This document shows, one piece after another, positions 32,458 through 40,396 of a stretch of DNA of 64,000 nucleotides. Each line of letters opens with the position of its first letter. Positions within the stretch are counted from its first letter, which is position 1. The position numbers and the translations under genes were made by a program. Source of the DNA: Solirubrobacterales bacterium (GTDB lineage Bacteria > Actinomycetota > Thermoleophilia > Solirubrobacterales > 70-9); assembly GCA_021155855.1 (NCBI GenBank), contig JAJNAZ010000009.1, positions 30,169-94,168 on the forward strand, written 5' to 3'. The notes under the pieces were generated by a model, which saw nothing but the letters and a program-made list of their open reading frames with translations, did no database searches and was not told where the DNA came from.

Positions 32458-34417
32458 GGGCGACCCGCGAATCGTGTTCGTCTCCCGCGAGGTCTATCCC
32501 TTCGGCTCGGCGGGACTCGGCAACTACGTGCTGTTCACGGCGGCGGCTCTGGCCTCGGTCGCCGAGGTCACGATCCTGACCACGAGCATGCATGAACGCC
32601 GCTATCACAAGCTCGCCGCCGCGGGTGATCCGCGGCTGCCGCAGGGTGTGCGGTTCGAGTTCATCGCCGAGCCGTCCGAGGAGGAGGCGGCCGGCTGGTA
32701 CGGCCGGCTGCACCTGTGGAGCGCCCGCGCCTATGAACGCCTCGTGCGACTGTATCCCGACGGTGGCCCCGAGCTGGTCGAGTTCCCCGACTACCTCGGT
32801 GAGGCCTGCGTCACCGCCCAGGCGGCCCAGACCCGCGATTCGCGGCTGCGCAACACCCTCGTCTGCGTCCGCGCCTACACGACGTCGGAGATGTGCGCTG
32901 TGCTCGACGGGCACCTGCCGGACGACCGCGATGCCCGCCACCTGTACGAGGTCGAGCGCTTCGCCCTTCGCCATGCCGACCGTTTCCTGTGGCCGGGAGG
33001 CGACGTGCTCGGCGCCTATCAAGCCTTCTTCGGCGAGCATCGGCTCGCCCCCCCGACCCGCATCCCGCACACGGTCACGCCGAGGGCCGACCCGGACCTC
33101 TCGCCGGACCCGCGGGGAGAGCTTCGCTTCCTCTACGTCGGGCGGCTCGAGCGCCGAAAGGGCGTCCAGAACCTGGTCCGCGCCGCCACCTCGCTGCCGG
33201 AGGCGGGCTGGTCGCTGACGCTCGTCGGCGGCGATACACCGACGGCGCCGCTGGGGCTCTCGATGCGAGAGCAGCTCGAGCTGATGATCGCGGGCGATCC
33301 CCGGATCCGGCTGCTCGACCGGGTCCCGCGCGATCGGCTGCGCGACCTCTACGCCGGCGCCGACGTCTGCATCTCGCCGTCGCTGTGGGAGTGCTGGCCG
33401 AACACCGTGCTCGAGTCCTTCGAGCAGAACCGGCCCGTGCTCGCGACGCCGGTCGGCGGGCATCTCGGCATGGTCGAGCCGGGCCGCAACGGATGGTTGA
33501 CGGACGGCACCGGTGCCGACCCGCTGGCCGACCGGATGGAGCGGCTGATCGCCTCCGCGGAGGAGCCCGCGGCGCTCAGCGAGGCGCTGGCGCCGCGCCG
33601 AAGCTTCGAGCGCCACACCGACCCCGAGCCCGTCCGAGAGGCCTACCTCGCGCTCAGCCGCGAGCGACCCCGGGGCCGGCCGGCGAAGGCGCGCCCGGCG
33701 CCGCTGGTCTCGATCGTCGTCCCCTACCACCGGATGGAGCGCTACGTCGAGCAGACGCTCGCCTCGATCGCCGCGCAGACCCACGCGCCGATCGAGACCA
33801 TCGTCGTCAACGACGGCTCGCTGCGCCACGCCGACCAGATCCTCGACGAGCTCGCTCAGCGGTATGAGTTCTCGCTGGTCACCCAGGTCAACTCGGGGCT
33901 CGGTCAGGCGCGGAACCTGGGGATCGAGCTCAGCCGGGGCCGCTATGTGCTCCCGCTGGACCCCGATGACCTGATCCTGCCGCGCTTCGTCGAGCGTTGC
34001 GTCGACGTGCTCGAGCAGCGGCCCGAGGTCGCCTACGTGACCGCATGGAGCGAGTACATGGACGACCTCGGGCGACCGCTCGGGTCCGGGGGCTACCGTC
34101 CGCTCGGCAACGCGGTCGCCTGGCTCGAGCGCGAGAACCTCGCCGGCTCCGCGATGGCCCTGTTTCGGCGCCGCCTCTTCGATCGCGGGCTGCGCTACAG
34201 CCCCGACCTGACCAGCTATGAGGACTGGCTCATGTTCCGCGAGTTGCACGCCGCCGGCCGGCACGGGCACGTGATCCCCGAGACGCTGCTGCGCTATCGC
34301 GTGCGCAGGGGCTCGATGCTGCGGGCGGTGGCGATCCCGGGGCGCAAGCGGCTGATGGGAGAGTTGCGGGCGCATGCGCGAGAGGCGGAGGTGGCGTGGA
34401 CGCCGTCGAACGCCTGA
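32456..34417 (+). CDS. bifunctional GT4-GT2 glycosyltransferase fusion
   Basis: 653 residues from ATG 32456. The N-terminal GT4 domain (about 1-400) begins PRIVFVSREVYPFGSAGLGN and has FLYVGRLERRKGVQNLVRAA, ADVCISPSLWECWPNTVLES and ATPVGGHLGMVEPGRNGWLT. The GT2 domain (about 410-640) has PLVSIVVPYHRMERYVEQTL, ETIVVNDGSLRHAD, LPLDPDDLILPRF and TSYEDWLMFREL. A second fusion of the same order lies at 46111-48009. The frame overlaps the next methyltransferase by 22 nt. It probably adds two sugars in one repeat unit. Confidence 0.9.
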   Translation: MGDPRIVFVSREVYPFGSAGLGNYVLFTAAALASVAEVTILTTSMHERRYHKLAAAGDPRLPQGVRFEFIAEPSEEEAAGWYGRLHLWSARAYERLVRLYPDGGPELVEFPDYLGEACVTAQAAQTRDSRLRNTLVCVRAYTTSEMCAVLDGHLPDDRDARHLYEVERFALRHADRFLWPGGDVLGAYQAFFGEHRLAPPTRIPHTVTPRADPDLSPDPRGELRFLYVGRLERRKGVQNLVRAATSLPEAGWSLTLVGGDTPTAPLGLSMREQLELMIAGDPRIRLLDRVPRDRLRDLYAGADVCISPSLWECWPNTVLESFEQNRPVLATPVGGHLGMVEPGRNGWLTDGTGADPLADRMERLIASAEEPAALSEALAPRRSFERHTDPEPVREAYLALSRERPRGRPAKARPAPLVSIVVPYHRMERYVEQTLASIAAQTHAPIETIVVNDGSLRHADQILDELAQRYEFSLVTQVNSGLGQARNLGIELSRGRYVLPLDPDDLILPRFVERCVDVLEQRPEVAYVTAWSEYMDDLGRPLGSGGYRPLGNAVAWLERENLAGSAMALFRRRLFDRGLRYSPDLTSYEDWLMFRELHAAGRHGHVIPETLLRYRVRRGSMLRAVAIPGRKRLMGELRAHAREAEVAWTPSNA

Positions 34418-35400
34418 GCCTGGAGCAGGCGGGCGACTCCTCGCTGATCGCCCTCACCCATGTCCACCGTTACGAGCTTGCCGCCGAGCTCTGCGCCGGG
34501 ATGCGGGTCCTCGACCTCTGTTGCGGCAGCGGCTACGGAGCCCGGATCCTCGCCGGCTCGGCGGCCGCGGTCACCGGCGTCGACCGCCATCAGCCCTCGA
34601 TCGGCCGGGCGAGCGAGGAGCTCGGCGACGGCGAGCGGCTCGCGTTCGAGGTCGGCGACGCGCATGAATGGCTCGAGCGCCCGCTTGCCGAGCGCTTCGA
34701 CGCGATCGTCCTGCTCGACGGGCTGGAGCATCTAGCGGATCTCGGGCGGGCGCTCGACCGACTGCGCGCTCATGCCGAGGCCGGACTGACGCTGATCGTC
34801 TCCGTGCCGAACAGTCGGCGGTTCGGGGAGCAGAACCCTGATCACGTCTTGGAGTTCGACCTCGAAACCGCGTTGGCGGCGTTCAAAGGGCTCCCCGGCG
34901 CCACGGTGCTCAATCAGTTCCACGCCGAGGGCTCGCTGATCCGCGCCGCGCCCTCCGGCGAGGGGCTGGCGGCGCACATGACCCTGGCCGAGCGCACCGA
35001 TGCCGAGCACACCGATGCCGAGCACGCAGACCACTACATCGCGCTCGTCAACGCGGAGGGCGAGCCGCTCGAGCGCGCCGGCTCGAGCCGGATGCAGCTT
35101 GCGGTCACCGCCTCCTTCAACCGCTACATGGTCGACCTGGAGCAACAGAACCGAGCCCTGCGGCGCGCCAACCAGCGCCTCGCCCGCGAGCGTCTCGGCG
35201 TCGCCGACTCGGCGGCCGCCTCGGTCCTGCGACGGGAGCGCGGGCGCGAGCTGCGGCCAGGCCTCGAGCGGGTCGCCGGCGGCGGCACGAAGGTGGCGCG
35301 GGGCCTGGCCACCGTCGTCCTCAACATCCTGCCGCACGCGATCACCCTGGTGCTGTTGCGCATCCGCTCCCGCCTGAGGCAGGACCGGTCGGGTGAGTGA
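34396..35400 (+). CDS. SAM methyltransferase with C-terminal coiled coil
   Basis: 334 residues from GTG 34396. The methyltransferase fold has MRVLDLCCGSGYGARILAGS (SAM loop), AVTGVDRHQPSIGRA, FDAIVLLDGLEHLADLGRAL and LTLIVSVPNSRRFG. The C-terminal region forms a coiled coil (EQQNRALRRANQRLARERLG) and an amphipathic or membrane-associated segment near VVLNILPHAITLVLLRI. A duplicated ACCGATGCCGAGCAC unit encodes TDAEH twice. The same coiled coil exists as a separate 83-aa gene after the second GT4-GT2 fusion (48006). In Wzt-linked systems such coiled coils tie chain terminators to the complex. Confidence 0.82.
   Translation: MDAVERLSLEQAGDSSLIALTHVHRYELAAELCAGMRVLDLCCGSGYGARILAGSAAAVTGVDRHQPSIGRASEELGDGERLAFEVGDAHEWLERPLAERFDAIVLLDGLEHLADLGRALDRLRAHAEAGLTLIVSVPNSRRFGEQNPDHVLEFDLETALAAFKGLPGATVLNQFHAEGSLIRAAPSGEGLAAHMTLAERTDAEHTDAEHADHYIALVNAEGEPLERAGSSRMQLAVTASFNRYMVDLEQQNRALRRANQRLARERLGVADSAAASVLRRERGRELRPGLERVAGGGTKVARGLATVVLNILPHAITLVLLRIRSRLRQDRSGE
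34996..35025 (+). repeat. 15-bp perfect tandem repeat inside the methyltransferase gene
   Basis: ACCGATGCCGAGCAC occurs twice in tandem (34996-35010 and 35011-35025), adding TDAEH TDAEH between the catalytic domain and the coiled coil. It is in frame, so harmless. Confidence 0.9.
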
Positions 35401-36868
35401 ACAAGCGCCCGCCTCGCCGGCCCGGCGCGGGGCGAGCGCGCGTGCGCGCGAGCGCGTCGCGGCGCTGCCGATCCTCGTCGTCGTTTTGGTGCTGTTCGCG
35501 GTCGCACTCCGCCTCGCGATCTGGCTCGCCTACAGCCCTGCGGTCATCAACCTCGCCGACTCCGGCACCTACGCCGGCCTCGCCGCCGGCGAGCTCTTCG
35601 GTGACGTAACCCGGACCGTCGGCTATCCGATCTTCCTCCGCGCCGCCCACGCGGTCTCCGATCAGATCGAGTTCACGATCGCGCTTCAGCACCTGATCGG
35701 GATCGTCACGGCGCTGGTGCTGTATGCGGCCGTGCGCCGGCTGGGGGCCCCGGTCTGGGTCGGCGCGATCGCGGCCGCGGCGATCCTGCTCTCGCTCGAT
35801 CAGATCTTCCTCGAACACGCGTTGATGGGCGAGCCGCTGTTCACGCTCCTGCTCGTGGTCGCGCTCTATGCCGCCGTCCGCGCGCTCGACGAGCCGCGGC
35901 CCGTCGCCGGGCCGTTCGACACCCGCCACGCCTGGATTGCCGGCGCCGCCGTCACGATCGCGGTCGCGGGCTGGGTGCGCGCGATCGGCGTGCCGCTGAT
36001 CGCGCTGTTCGTGCTCTGGTTCGCGTTCGCCTGCCCCGGCTCCTGGCGGTCGAGGCTCGCCAACGCCGGCATCGCCGCGCTCGCGGCGGCGGCGGTGATG
36101 CTGTCGTACTTCGGCCTCCACGCCTCGGCGACCGGGTATTTCGGGCTCTCAGAGGCGAGCGGCTGGGCGCTGTACTCCCGCGTCGCCCCGTTTGCCGACT
36201 GCAGCAGCTTCGATCCGCCCGAGGGCACCCGGGCGCTGTGCGAGAGCACTCCGGTGGCCGCGCGTCCGGGCCCCGACTTCTACGGCCAACAGCCCGACTC
36301 GCCGGCGAGGCGACTGTTCGGTGAGCCGCCGGCCGGCAACGAGCAGTTGGGCGAATTCGCGCGGCGGGCGCTGCTCGCGCAGCCGTTCTCGTATCTCTCC
36401 GACCTCGGCCGCGATCTGATCCGCTACTTCCATCCGACCTTCGAGCCCCAGGACTTCTCCGGCGTCGGCCTCGAGCTGCTCGACGTCAACCGACGCGCGC
36501 CCGGCACCGAGCTGCCGCTGGCCAGGATCCTGAACGGCTATTACGACGACGACACCTACGAGATCGATGGCGGCGTCGAGACCCTCGCCGACCTTCAGGA
36601 CGTGTTGCGGGTGCATCCGAAGCTGCTGCTGATCTGCCTGCTGCTCGGCGGCGGCGGCCTGCTGTTGGCACGGGGGCGCCTGCGCTGGGGACTGGTCCTG
36701 CTCCTTGCCAGCGCGTTGGCGATGATGGTCATCGCACCCGCGACGGCGATCTGGAGCGCCCGCTACGCGGTGCCCGCGAGCGGACCGATCGTGGCGGCCG
36801 CGGCGATCGGGGCGTGGTTGCTCGCCGGCCGGGCCCGCGAACGGCTCGGGGAGTACACCCGCTGTTAA
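35393..36868 (+). CDS. polytopic membrane glycosyltransferase (GT39/PMT-like)
   Basis: 491 residues from GTG 35393, overlapping the upstream gene by 8 nt. About ten transmembrane helices start at residue 25. The first extracytoplasmic loop has NLADSGTYAGLAAGELFGDV followed by TRTVGYPIFLRAAH, with the acidic residue that serves as catalytic base in GT-C enzymes. EHALMGEPLFTLLLVV and a large loop (about 225-360) with three cysteines follow. GT-C enzymes use polyprenyl-phosphate sugars on the outer face. Family assignment is by architecture. Confidence 0.8.
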   Translation: MSEQAPASPARRGASARARERVAALPILVVVLVLFAVALRLAIWLAYSPAVINLADSGTYAGLAAGELFGDVTRTVGYPIFLRAAHAVSDQIEFTIALQHLIGIVTALVLYAAVRRLGAPVWVGAIAAAAILLSLDQIFLEHALMGEPLFTLLLVVALYAAVRALDEPRPVAGPFDTRHAWIAGAAVTIAVAGWVRAIGVPLIALFVLWFAFACPGSWRSRLANAGIAALAAAAVMLSYFGLHASATGYFGLSEASGWALYSRVAPFADCSSFDPPEGTRALCESTPVAARPGPDFYGQQPDSPARRLFGEPPAGNEQLGEFARRALLAQPFSYLSDLGRDLIRYFHPTFEPQDFSGVGLELLDVNRRAPGTELPLARILNGYYDDDTYEIDGGVETLADLQDVLRVHPKLLLICLLLGGGGLLLARGRLRWGLVLLLASALAMMVIAPATAIWSARYAVPASGPIVAAAAIGAWLLAGRARERLGEYTRC

Positions 36869-36920
36869 ATTCACGGGCCGTCCTTGATCGTGCCGCGGCT
36901 CGCCACCGCGTCGCCGATTT

Positions 36921-37081
36921 ATGCGCATCCTCTTCGTGAACCACTACGCCCTGCCACACGTGGGCGGGATCGAGGTCGTCGTCGACGCCCTCGCGCGGGA
37001 GTTGGCTCGGGCGCGAGGTGCGAAAAGCGGATCTCGTCCACACGCACGGCTTCCTCTACCAGGGGACCCTGGCGGCGTGAG
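36921..37081 (+). pseudogene. degenerate GT4 glycosyltransferase fragment
   Basis: ATG 36921 begins MRILFVNHYALPHVGGIEVV and VDALARELAR, the canonical N-terminus of a GT4 enzyme with its Gly loop. The frame then switches: in another frame the next bases encode RKADLVHTHGFLYQGTLAA and TGA, a block normally 60-70 residues further into a GT4 protein. An internal deletion with frameshift has removed everything between, and the rest of the gene is gone. The intact GT2 gene begins 4 bases later. Confidence 0.8.
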
Positions 37082-37084
37082 CTG

Positions 37085-38032
37085 ATGGCCGAAGTGTCGA
37101 TCATCATCCCGGTCAAAGATGGCGGAGATGATCTGATCCGCTGCCTGGCGGCGATCGCAGAGCAGACGCTCGACCGCGAAATCGAGGTGGTGGTTGTCGA
37201 CTCCGGCAGCACCGACTGCAGCGTCGCAGCCGCTAGCCGGCGTGGTGCGCGGGTGATCGAGATTCCGCCCGAGGAGTTTCACCACGGCGCGACGCGCAAC
37301 ATCGGTGCCGAGTCGGCGAGCGGCGAGCTCCTCGTCTTCTTGAGCCAGGACGCCGAGCCGGTTGGTCGGGATTGGCTCGCGACCCTGATTGCCCCGCTGG
37401 ATGACGACGGCGTTGCGGGGGTCTACGGTCGCCAGGTGGCGCGCCCGGACGCGCTGCCGCCGGAATCCTTCTTCCTCGATTTCGTCTACGGCTCCGAACC
37501 CCGCCGCCATCGGTTGGGCCCGGGCAGCGAGCCTTCGATGGAGACGACGATGTTCTCGAACGTCAACTCGGCGATCCAGCGTCGCGTATGGGAGGAGCAT
37601 CCGTTCGCCGCCGATCTGATCATGAGCGAGGACCAGGACTGGTCGCGACGAGCGCTCGAGGCGGGATGGAGCACCGTGTACGAGCCGCGAGCGGTTGTTC
37701 GCCATTCACATCCCTACCGCGTACGTGACGCGTTCAAGCGGTTCTTCGACTCCGGCGTGTCCTCCGAGCGCGCGTACCTGGCGGGCGACCGCCCCGCGTC
37801 GCGCGCCCTTCGCCGCACCGCCGTCCGCTACTTGGTGGAGGAGCTCGTCTGGCTCGTGCGCGCCGGCAAGCCGCACTGGATTCCCTATGCGCTGGTCTAT
37901 GAGGGAGCAAAGCTCGCGGGACTGGTCCTCGGTGCCCATCACCGCCGCCTTCCGGATGCGGTCAAGCGCCGATTGAGCGCGATGCCGTCGTACTGGGAGC
38001 CCCCGGTGGGCGGCCGGAGGGAGAAGGCGTGA
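37085..38032 (+). CDS. GT2 glycosyltransferase (rhamnosyltransferase-like)
   Basis: 315 residues from ATG 37085. Motifs are EVSIIIPVKDGGDDLIRCLA, VVVVDSGSTDCSV, EFHHGATRNIGAESASGELL, VFLSQDAEPVGRDWL and MSEDQDWSRRALEAG. HHGATRN and SQDAEP are characteristic of a rhamnosyltransferase subgroup of GT2. The C-terminal part has Arg-rich helices and a short hydrophobic segment. It directly follows the decayed GT4 gene and precedes a flippase-like gene by 22 nt, so it belongs to that operon. Confidence 0.88.
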   Translation: MAEVSIIIPVKDGGDDLIRCLAAIAEQTLDREIEVVVVDSGSTDCSVAAASRRGARVIEIPPEEFHHGATRNIGAESASGELLVFLSQDAEPVGRDWLATLIAPLDDDGVAGVYGRQVARPDALPPESFFLDFVYGSEPRRHRLGPGSEPSMETTMFSNVNSAIQRRVWEEHPFAADLIMSEDQDWSRRALEAGWSTVYEPRAVVRHSHPYRVRDAFKRFFDSGVSSERAYLAGDRPASRALRRTAVRYLVEELVWLVRAGKPHWIPYALVYEGAKLAGLVLGAHHRRLPDAVKRRLSAMPSYWEPPVGGRREKA

Positions 38033-38054
38033 CCGCCACCGAGATCAGCTCGCG

Positions 38055-39023
38055 GTGACCGCCGTCCAGCGTGTCTGGAGGGTCGCGACCTCGCTGCCCG
38101 CCCGGATTCTGATCACGGTCGGGCTGATGGCCATCGTCGCCTCGTCGATCGACTGGGGCGCGGTCGGCGACGCGATCTCGGACGCGTCCTGGGGCTGGTT
38201 CGTGGTCGCGGTCGGCCTGATTCTGGCTTCATTCGTGATCGCCAGCGAGCGCTGGCGGATCCTGCTCGGCGTTGCCCGGCTCGCCACGCCGCTCGCTCGC
38301 GCGCTGCGCGCCTACCTGGCGGGCGCGTTCGCGAACAATCTTCTCCCGACCGGGTTCGGCGGCGACGCGTTGCGCGCCTGGATGGTCGCCCGGTCGAGCC
38401 TGCCCTTCGCCAGGTCGCTGACCTCGGTCGCGGTCGACCGCGCGACCGCCCTCGGCTGCGGGCTCGCTCTCGGCTGGGTCGGGGTGGTGATCGATCCGGG
38501 GGAGCTCGACGCCTCACAGCTGGTCCCCCTGGCGGCGATCTCGACGGCCGGTCTGGCGGCCGGGATCGTGGCGCTCTCCGTGCTCCGCCGCGGAGGCCTC
38601 GGCCGGCACCTGCCGCAGCGCGCGCAGCCCTGGGTCGCCGAGGTCGCCAAGACGCTGAGGACCTACGCCGCCGACCCTCGGCTGGTTGTCGTCGTGCTCG
38701 TGCTCGGGCTCGCGTTCCAGCTGCTGACCGTGGGCGCGACCTGGGCTCTGAGCGAGATGCTGGGGCTCGGCCTTGCGCCTGCCCTGATCGCGGTGGTCGT
38801 CCCCCTGGTGCTGATCGCGACCGCGCTGCCGATCTCTATCGGGGGCTTCGGCGTTCGCGAGGGCTCCTACGTCGTACTGCTCGCCGACGCAGGCGTCTCG
38901 TCGGGCGACGCCACCCTGCTCTCGCTGCTCGCGGCGGCGGCGATGGCGCTTGCCTCGTTACCGGGTGGGCTTTTCCTGCTGGTCGGCCAAGAACCGCCAC
39001 CGCTCGCCTCGCAGCCCGACTGA
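38055..39023 (+). CDS. lysylphosphatidylglycerol-synthase-type transmembrane (flippase-like) protein
   Basis: 322 residues from GTG 38055 with about 8 transmembrane helices. Family landmarks are ASFVIASERWRILL, YLAGAFANNLLPTGFGGDAL with RAWMVAR, SVAVDRATALG, and LPISIGGFGVREGSYVVLL. These match the UPF0104/AglD-like family, implicated in moving lipids or lipid-linked sugars across the membrane. It lacks the soluble MprF synthase domain. Placed among glycosyltransferases, it may flip a polyprenyl-sugar donor, which is inference. Confidence 0.88.
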   Translation: MTAVQRVWRVATSLPARILITVGLMAIVASSIDWGAVGDAISDASWGWFVVAVGLILASFVIASERWRILLGVARLATPLARALRAYLAGAFANNLLPTGFGGDALRAWMVARSSLPFARSLTSVAVDRATALGCGLALGWVGVVIDPGELDASQLVPLAAISTAGLAAGIVALSVLRRGGLGRHLPQRAQPWVAEVAKTLRTYAADPRLVVVVLVLGLAFQLLTVGATWALSEMLGLGLAPALIAVVVPLVLIATALPISIGGFGVREGSYVVLLADAGVSSGDATLLSLLAAAAMALASLPGGLFLLVGQEPPPLASQPD

Positions 39024-39084
39024 TCGATCGTGATCGCGCGCTAGGCTTGCGAGCCGACGCGGGGGTGGGCGTGTTGTATTTGCG

Positions 39085-40296
39085 ATGCATCTGACGAGGA
39101 CGCCAACAGGTGAAGCCGCGACGACCTCGGTGGCCGGATCGACCCGGGAGCCGGAGCTCTCGGTCGTGATCCCGTGCCTGAACGAGGCCGAGGGCATCGC
39201 GGTGGTCGTCGAGAAGGCGATTCGGACGATGGAACGCGAGGGGATCTCGGGCGAGGTCGTCGTCGCCGACAACGGATCCACCGACGGCTCACCGGCGATC
39301 GCCGAGGCCGCCGGGGCCCGCGTCGTGCACGAGCCGCGGCGCGGCTACGGCTCCGCCTACCAGGCCGGGTTCACCGCCGCGCGCGGCGAATACATCCTCA
39401 TGGGCGACGGCGACGACACCTACGACTTCACCCAGATCGACCGTTTCGTCGGCCCTCTGCGCGAGGGGGCGGATCTGGTGATCGGCAACCGGATGGCCGG
39501 GATTCAGCCGGGGGCGATGTCGTGGCTTCACCGGCGGGTCGGCAATCCGCTGCTCACGGGGGTGCTCAATCTCTTCTTCCGCACCGGAGTCAGCGATGCC
39601 CACTGCGGGATGCGAGCCTTTCGGCGCGATCTGCTGCCGGCGCTCGACCTGCGCGCCACCGGGATGGAGTTCGCCTCCGAGCACGTGATTCGGTCCGCGA
39701 AGCTGGGCCTCGAGATCCGCGAGATCGAGATCGACTACCACCCACGCAAGGGCGAGTCGAAGCTCTCCTCGTTCACCGACGGCTGGCGGCACCTGCGCTT
39801 CCTCCTCGTCCACAGCCCGACCTGGCTCTTCGTCCTCCCGGGCGCCGTGCTTGCCGTCCTCGGAGCCCTCGGGACCCTGATCGCCGCCAGCGGCATCGAG
39901 CTGTTCGGCCGCGAGTGGCAGCTGCACGCGCTGATCGCGTCCGTCGCGGCGGTGATCGTCGGCGCACAGCTGCTGCAGATCGGCGTCTTCTCGCGCGCCT
40001 TCGCCTATTACTACCTGGGCGAGAGCGACTCGCTGATCGAGGCTGCGCGCCGGCGATTCCGGCTCGAGCATGGCCTCGCCGCCGGGACCGCGTTGCTGCT
40101 GATCGGCTTGGTGATCGCCGGCATCGTCGTCGCGCTCTGGCTCGGGCGCGGCCTCGGCGCGCTGCGCGAGGAGCGGCTCGCCCTAGTCGGCCTGATGCTC
40201 GTCGTCCTCGGGCTGCAGACGATCTTCGGGGCGTTCTTCATCTCGGTCTTGGGTCTGCGCCGCCGCCCGCACGTCGGCGACCGCGACGCCACATAG
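39085..40296 (+). CDS. polyprenyl-phosphate glycosyltransferase (DPM1/GtrB-like) with membrane domain
   Basis: 403 residues. The catalytic GT2 domain (about 25-250) has ELSVVIPCLNEAEGIAVVVE, VVADNGSTDGSPAIAEAAGA, LMGDGDDTYDFTQID (DxD), GNRMAGIQPGAMSWLHRRVG, SDAHCGMRAFRRD and IEIDYHPRKGESKLSSFTDG. Four hydrophobic helices follow (about 258-395). Such enzymes make polyprenyl-phosphate sugar, the donor used by GT-C enzymes like the one at 35393. A TGTATT box (39075-39080) lies 4 nt before the ATG; start not certain. Confidence 0.9.
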   Translation: MHLTRTPTGEAATTSVAGSTREPELSVVIPCLNEAEGIAVVVEKAIRTMEREGISGEVVVADNGSTDGSPAIAEAAGARVVHEPRRGYGSAYQAGFTAARGEYILMGDGDDTYDFTQIDRFVGPLREGADLVIGNRMAGIQPGAMSWLHRRVGNPLLTGVLNLFFRTGVSDAHCGMRAFRRDLLPALDLRATGMEFASEHVIRSAKLGLEIREIEIDYHPRKGESKLSSFTDGWRHLRFLLVHSPTWLFVLPGAVLAVLGALGTLIAASGIELFGREWQLHALIASVAAVIVGAQLLQIGVFSRAFAYYYLGESDSLIEAARRRFRLEHGLAAGTALLLIGLVIAGIVVALWLGRGLGALREERLALVGLMLVVLGLQTIFGAFFISVLGLRRRPHVGDRDAT

Positions 40297-40396
40297 ACGA
40301 CAGCCAGCCGGCTCCATCCGCGAGCGCGAACGGGGCCAGCGTCGTCGCCGCGGCGAGCACCGGCAGCGCCGGGATCCGGTCCGCGCGCACTCTCAC
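40238..40396 (-). CDS. short ORF, probable N-terminal remnant of a membrane protein
   Basis: GTG 40396 overlaps the TGA of the methyltransferase gene (GTGA), the same junction used by many real gene pairs here. It encodes about 52 residues: VRVRADRIPALPVLAAATTL with a hydrophobic stretch, ADGAGWLSS and an Arg-rich tail. The start resembles the first helix of a GT-C-type protein. It runs 59 nt into the 3' end of the opposite GT2 gene and stops, so it is likely a truncated relic. Low certainty. Confidence 0.35.
   Translation of the reverse strand: MRVRADRIPALPVLAAATTLAPFALADGAGWLSSMWRRGRRRAGGGADPRPR

Noticed and set aside
36884..37084. N-terminal extension of the GT2 gene at 37085 starting at ATT/GTG near 36884
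   Set aside because: The extension is Arg-rich and out of frame with the GT4 relic; ATG 37085 begins exactly at the GT2 fold.
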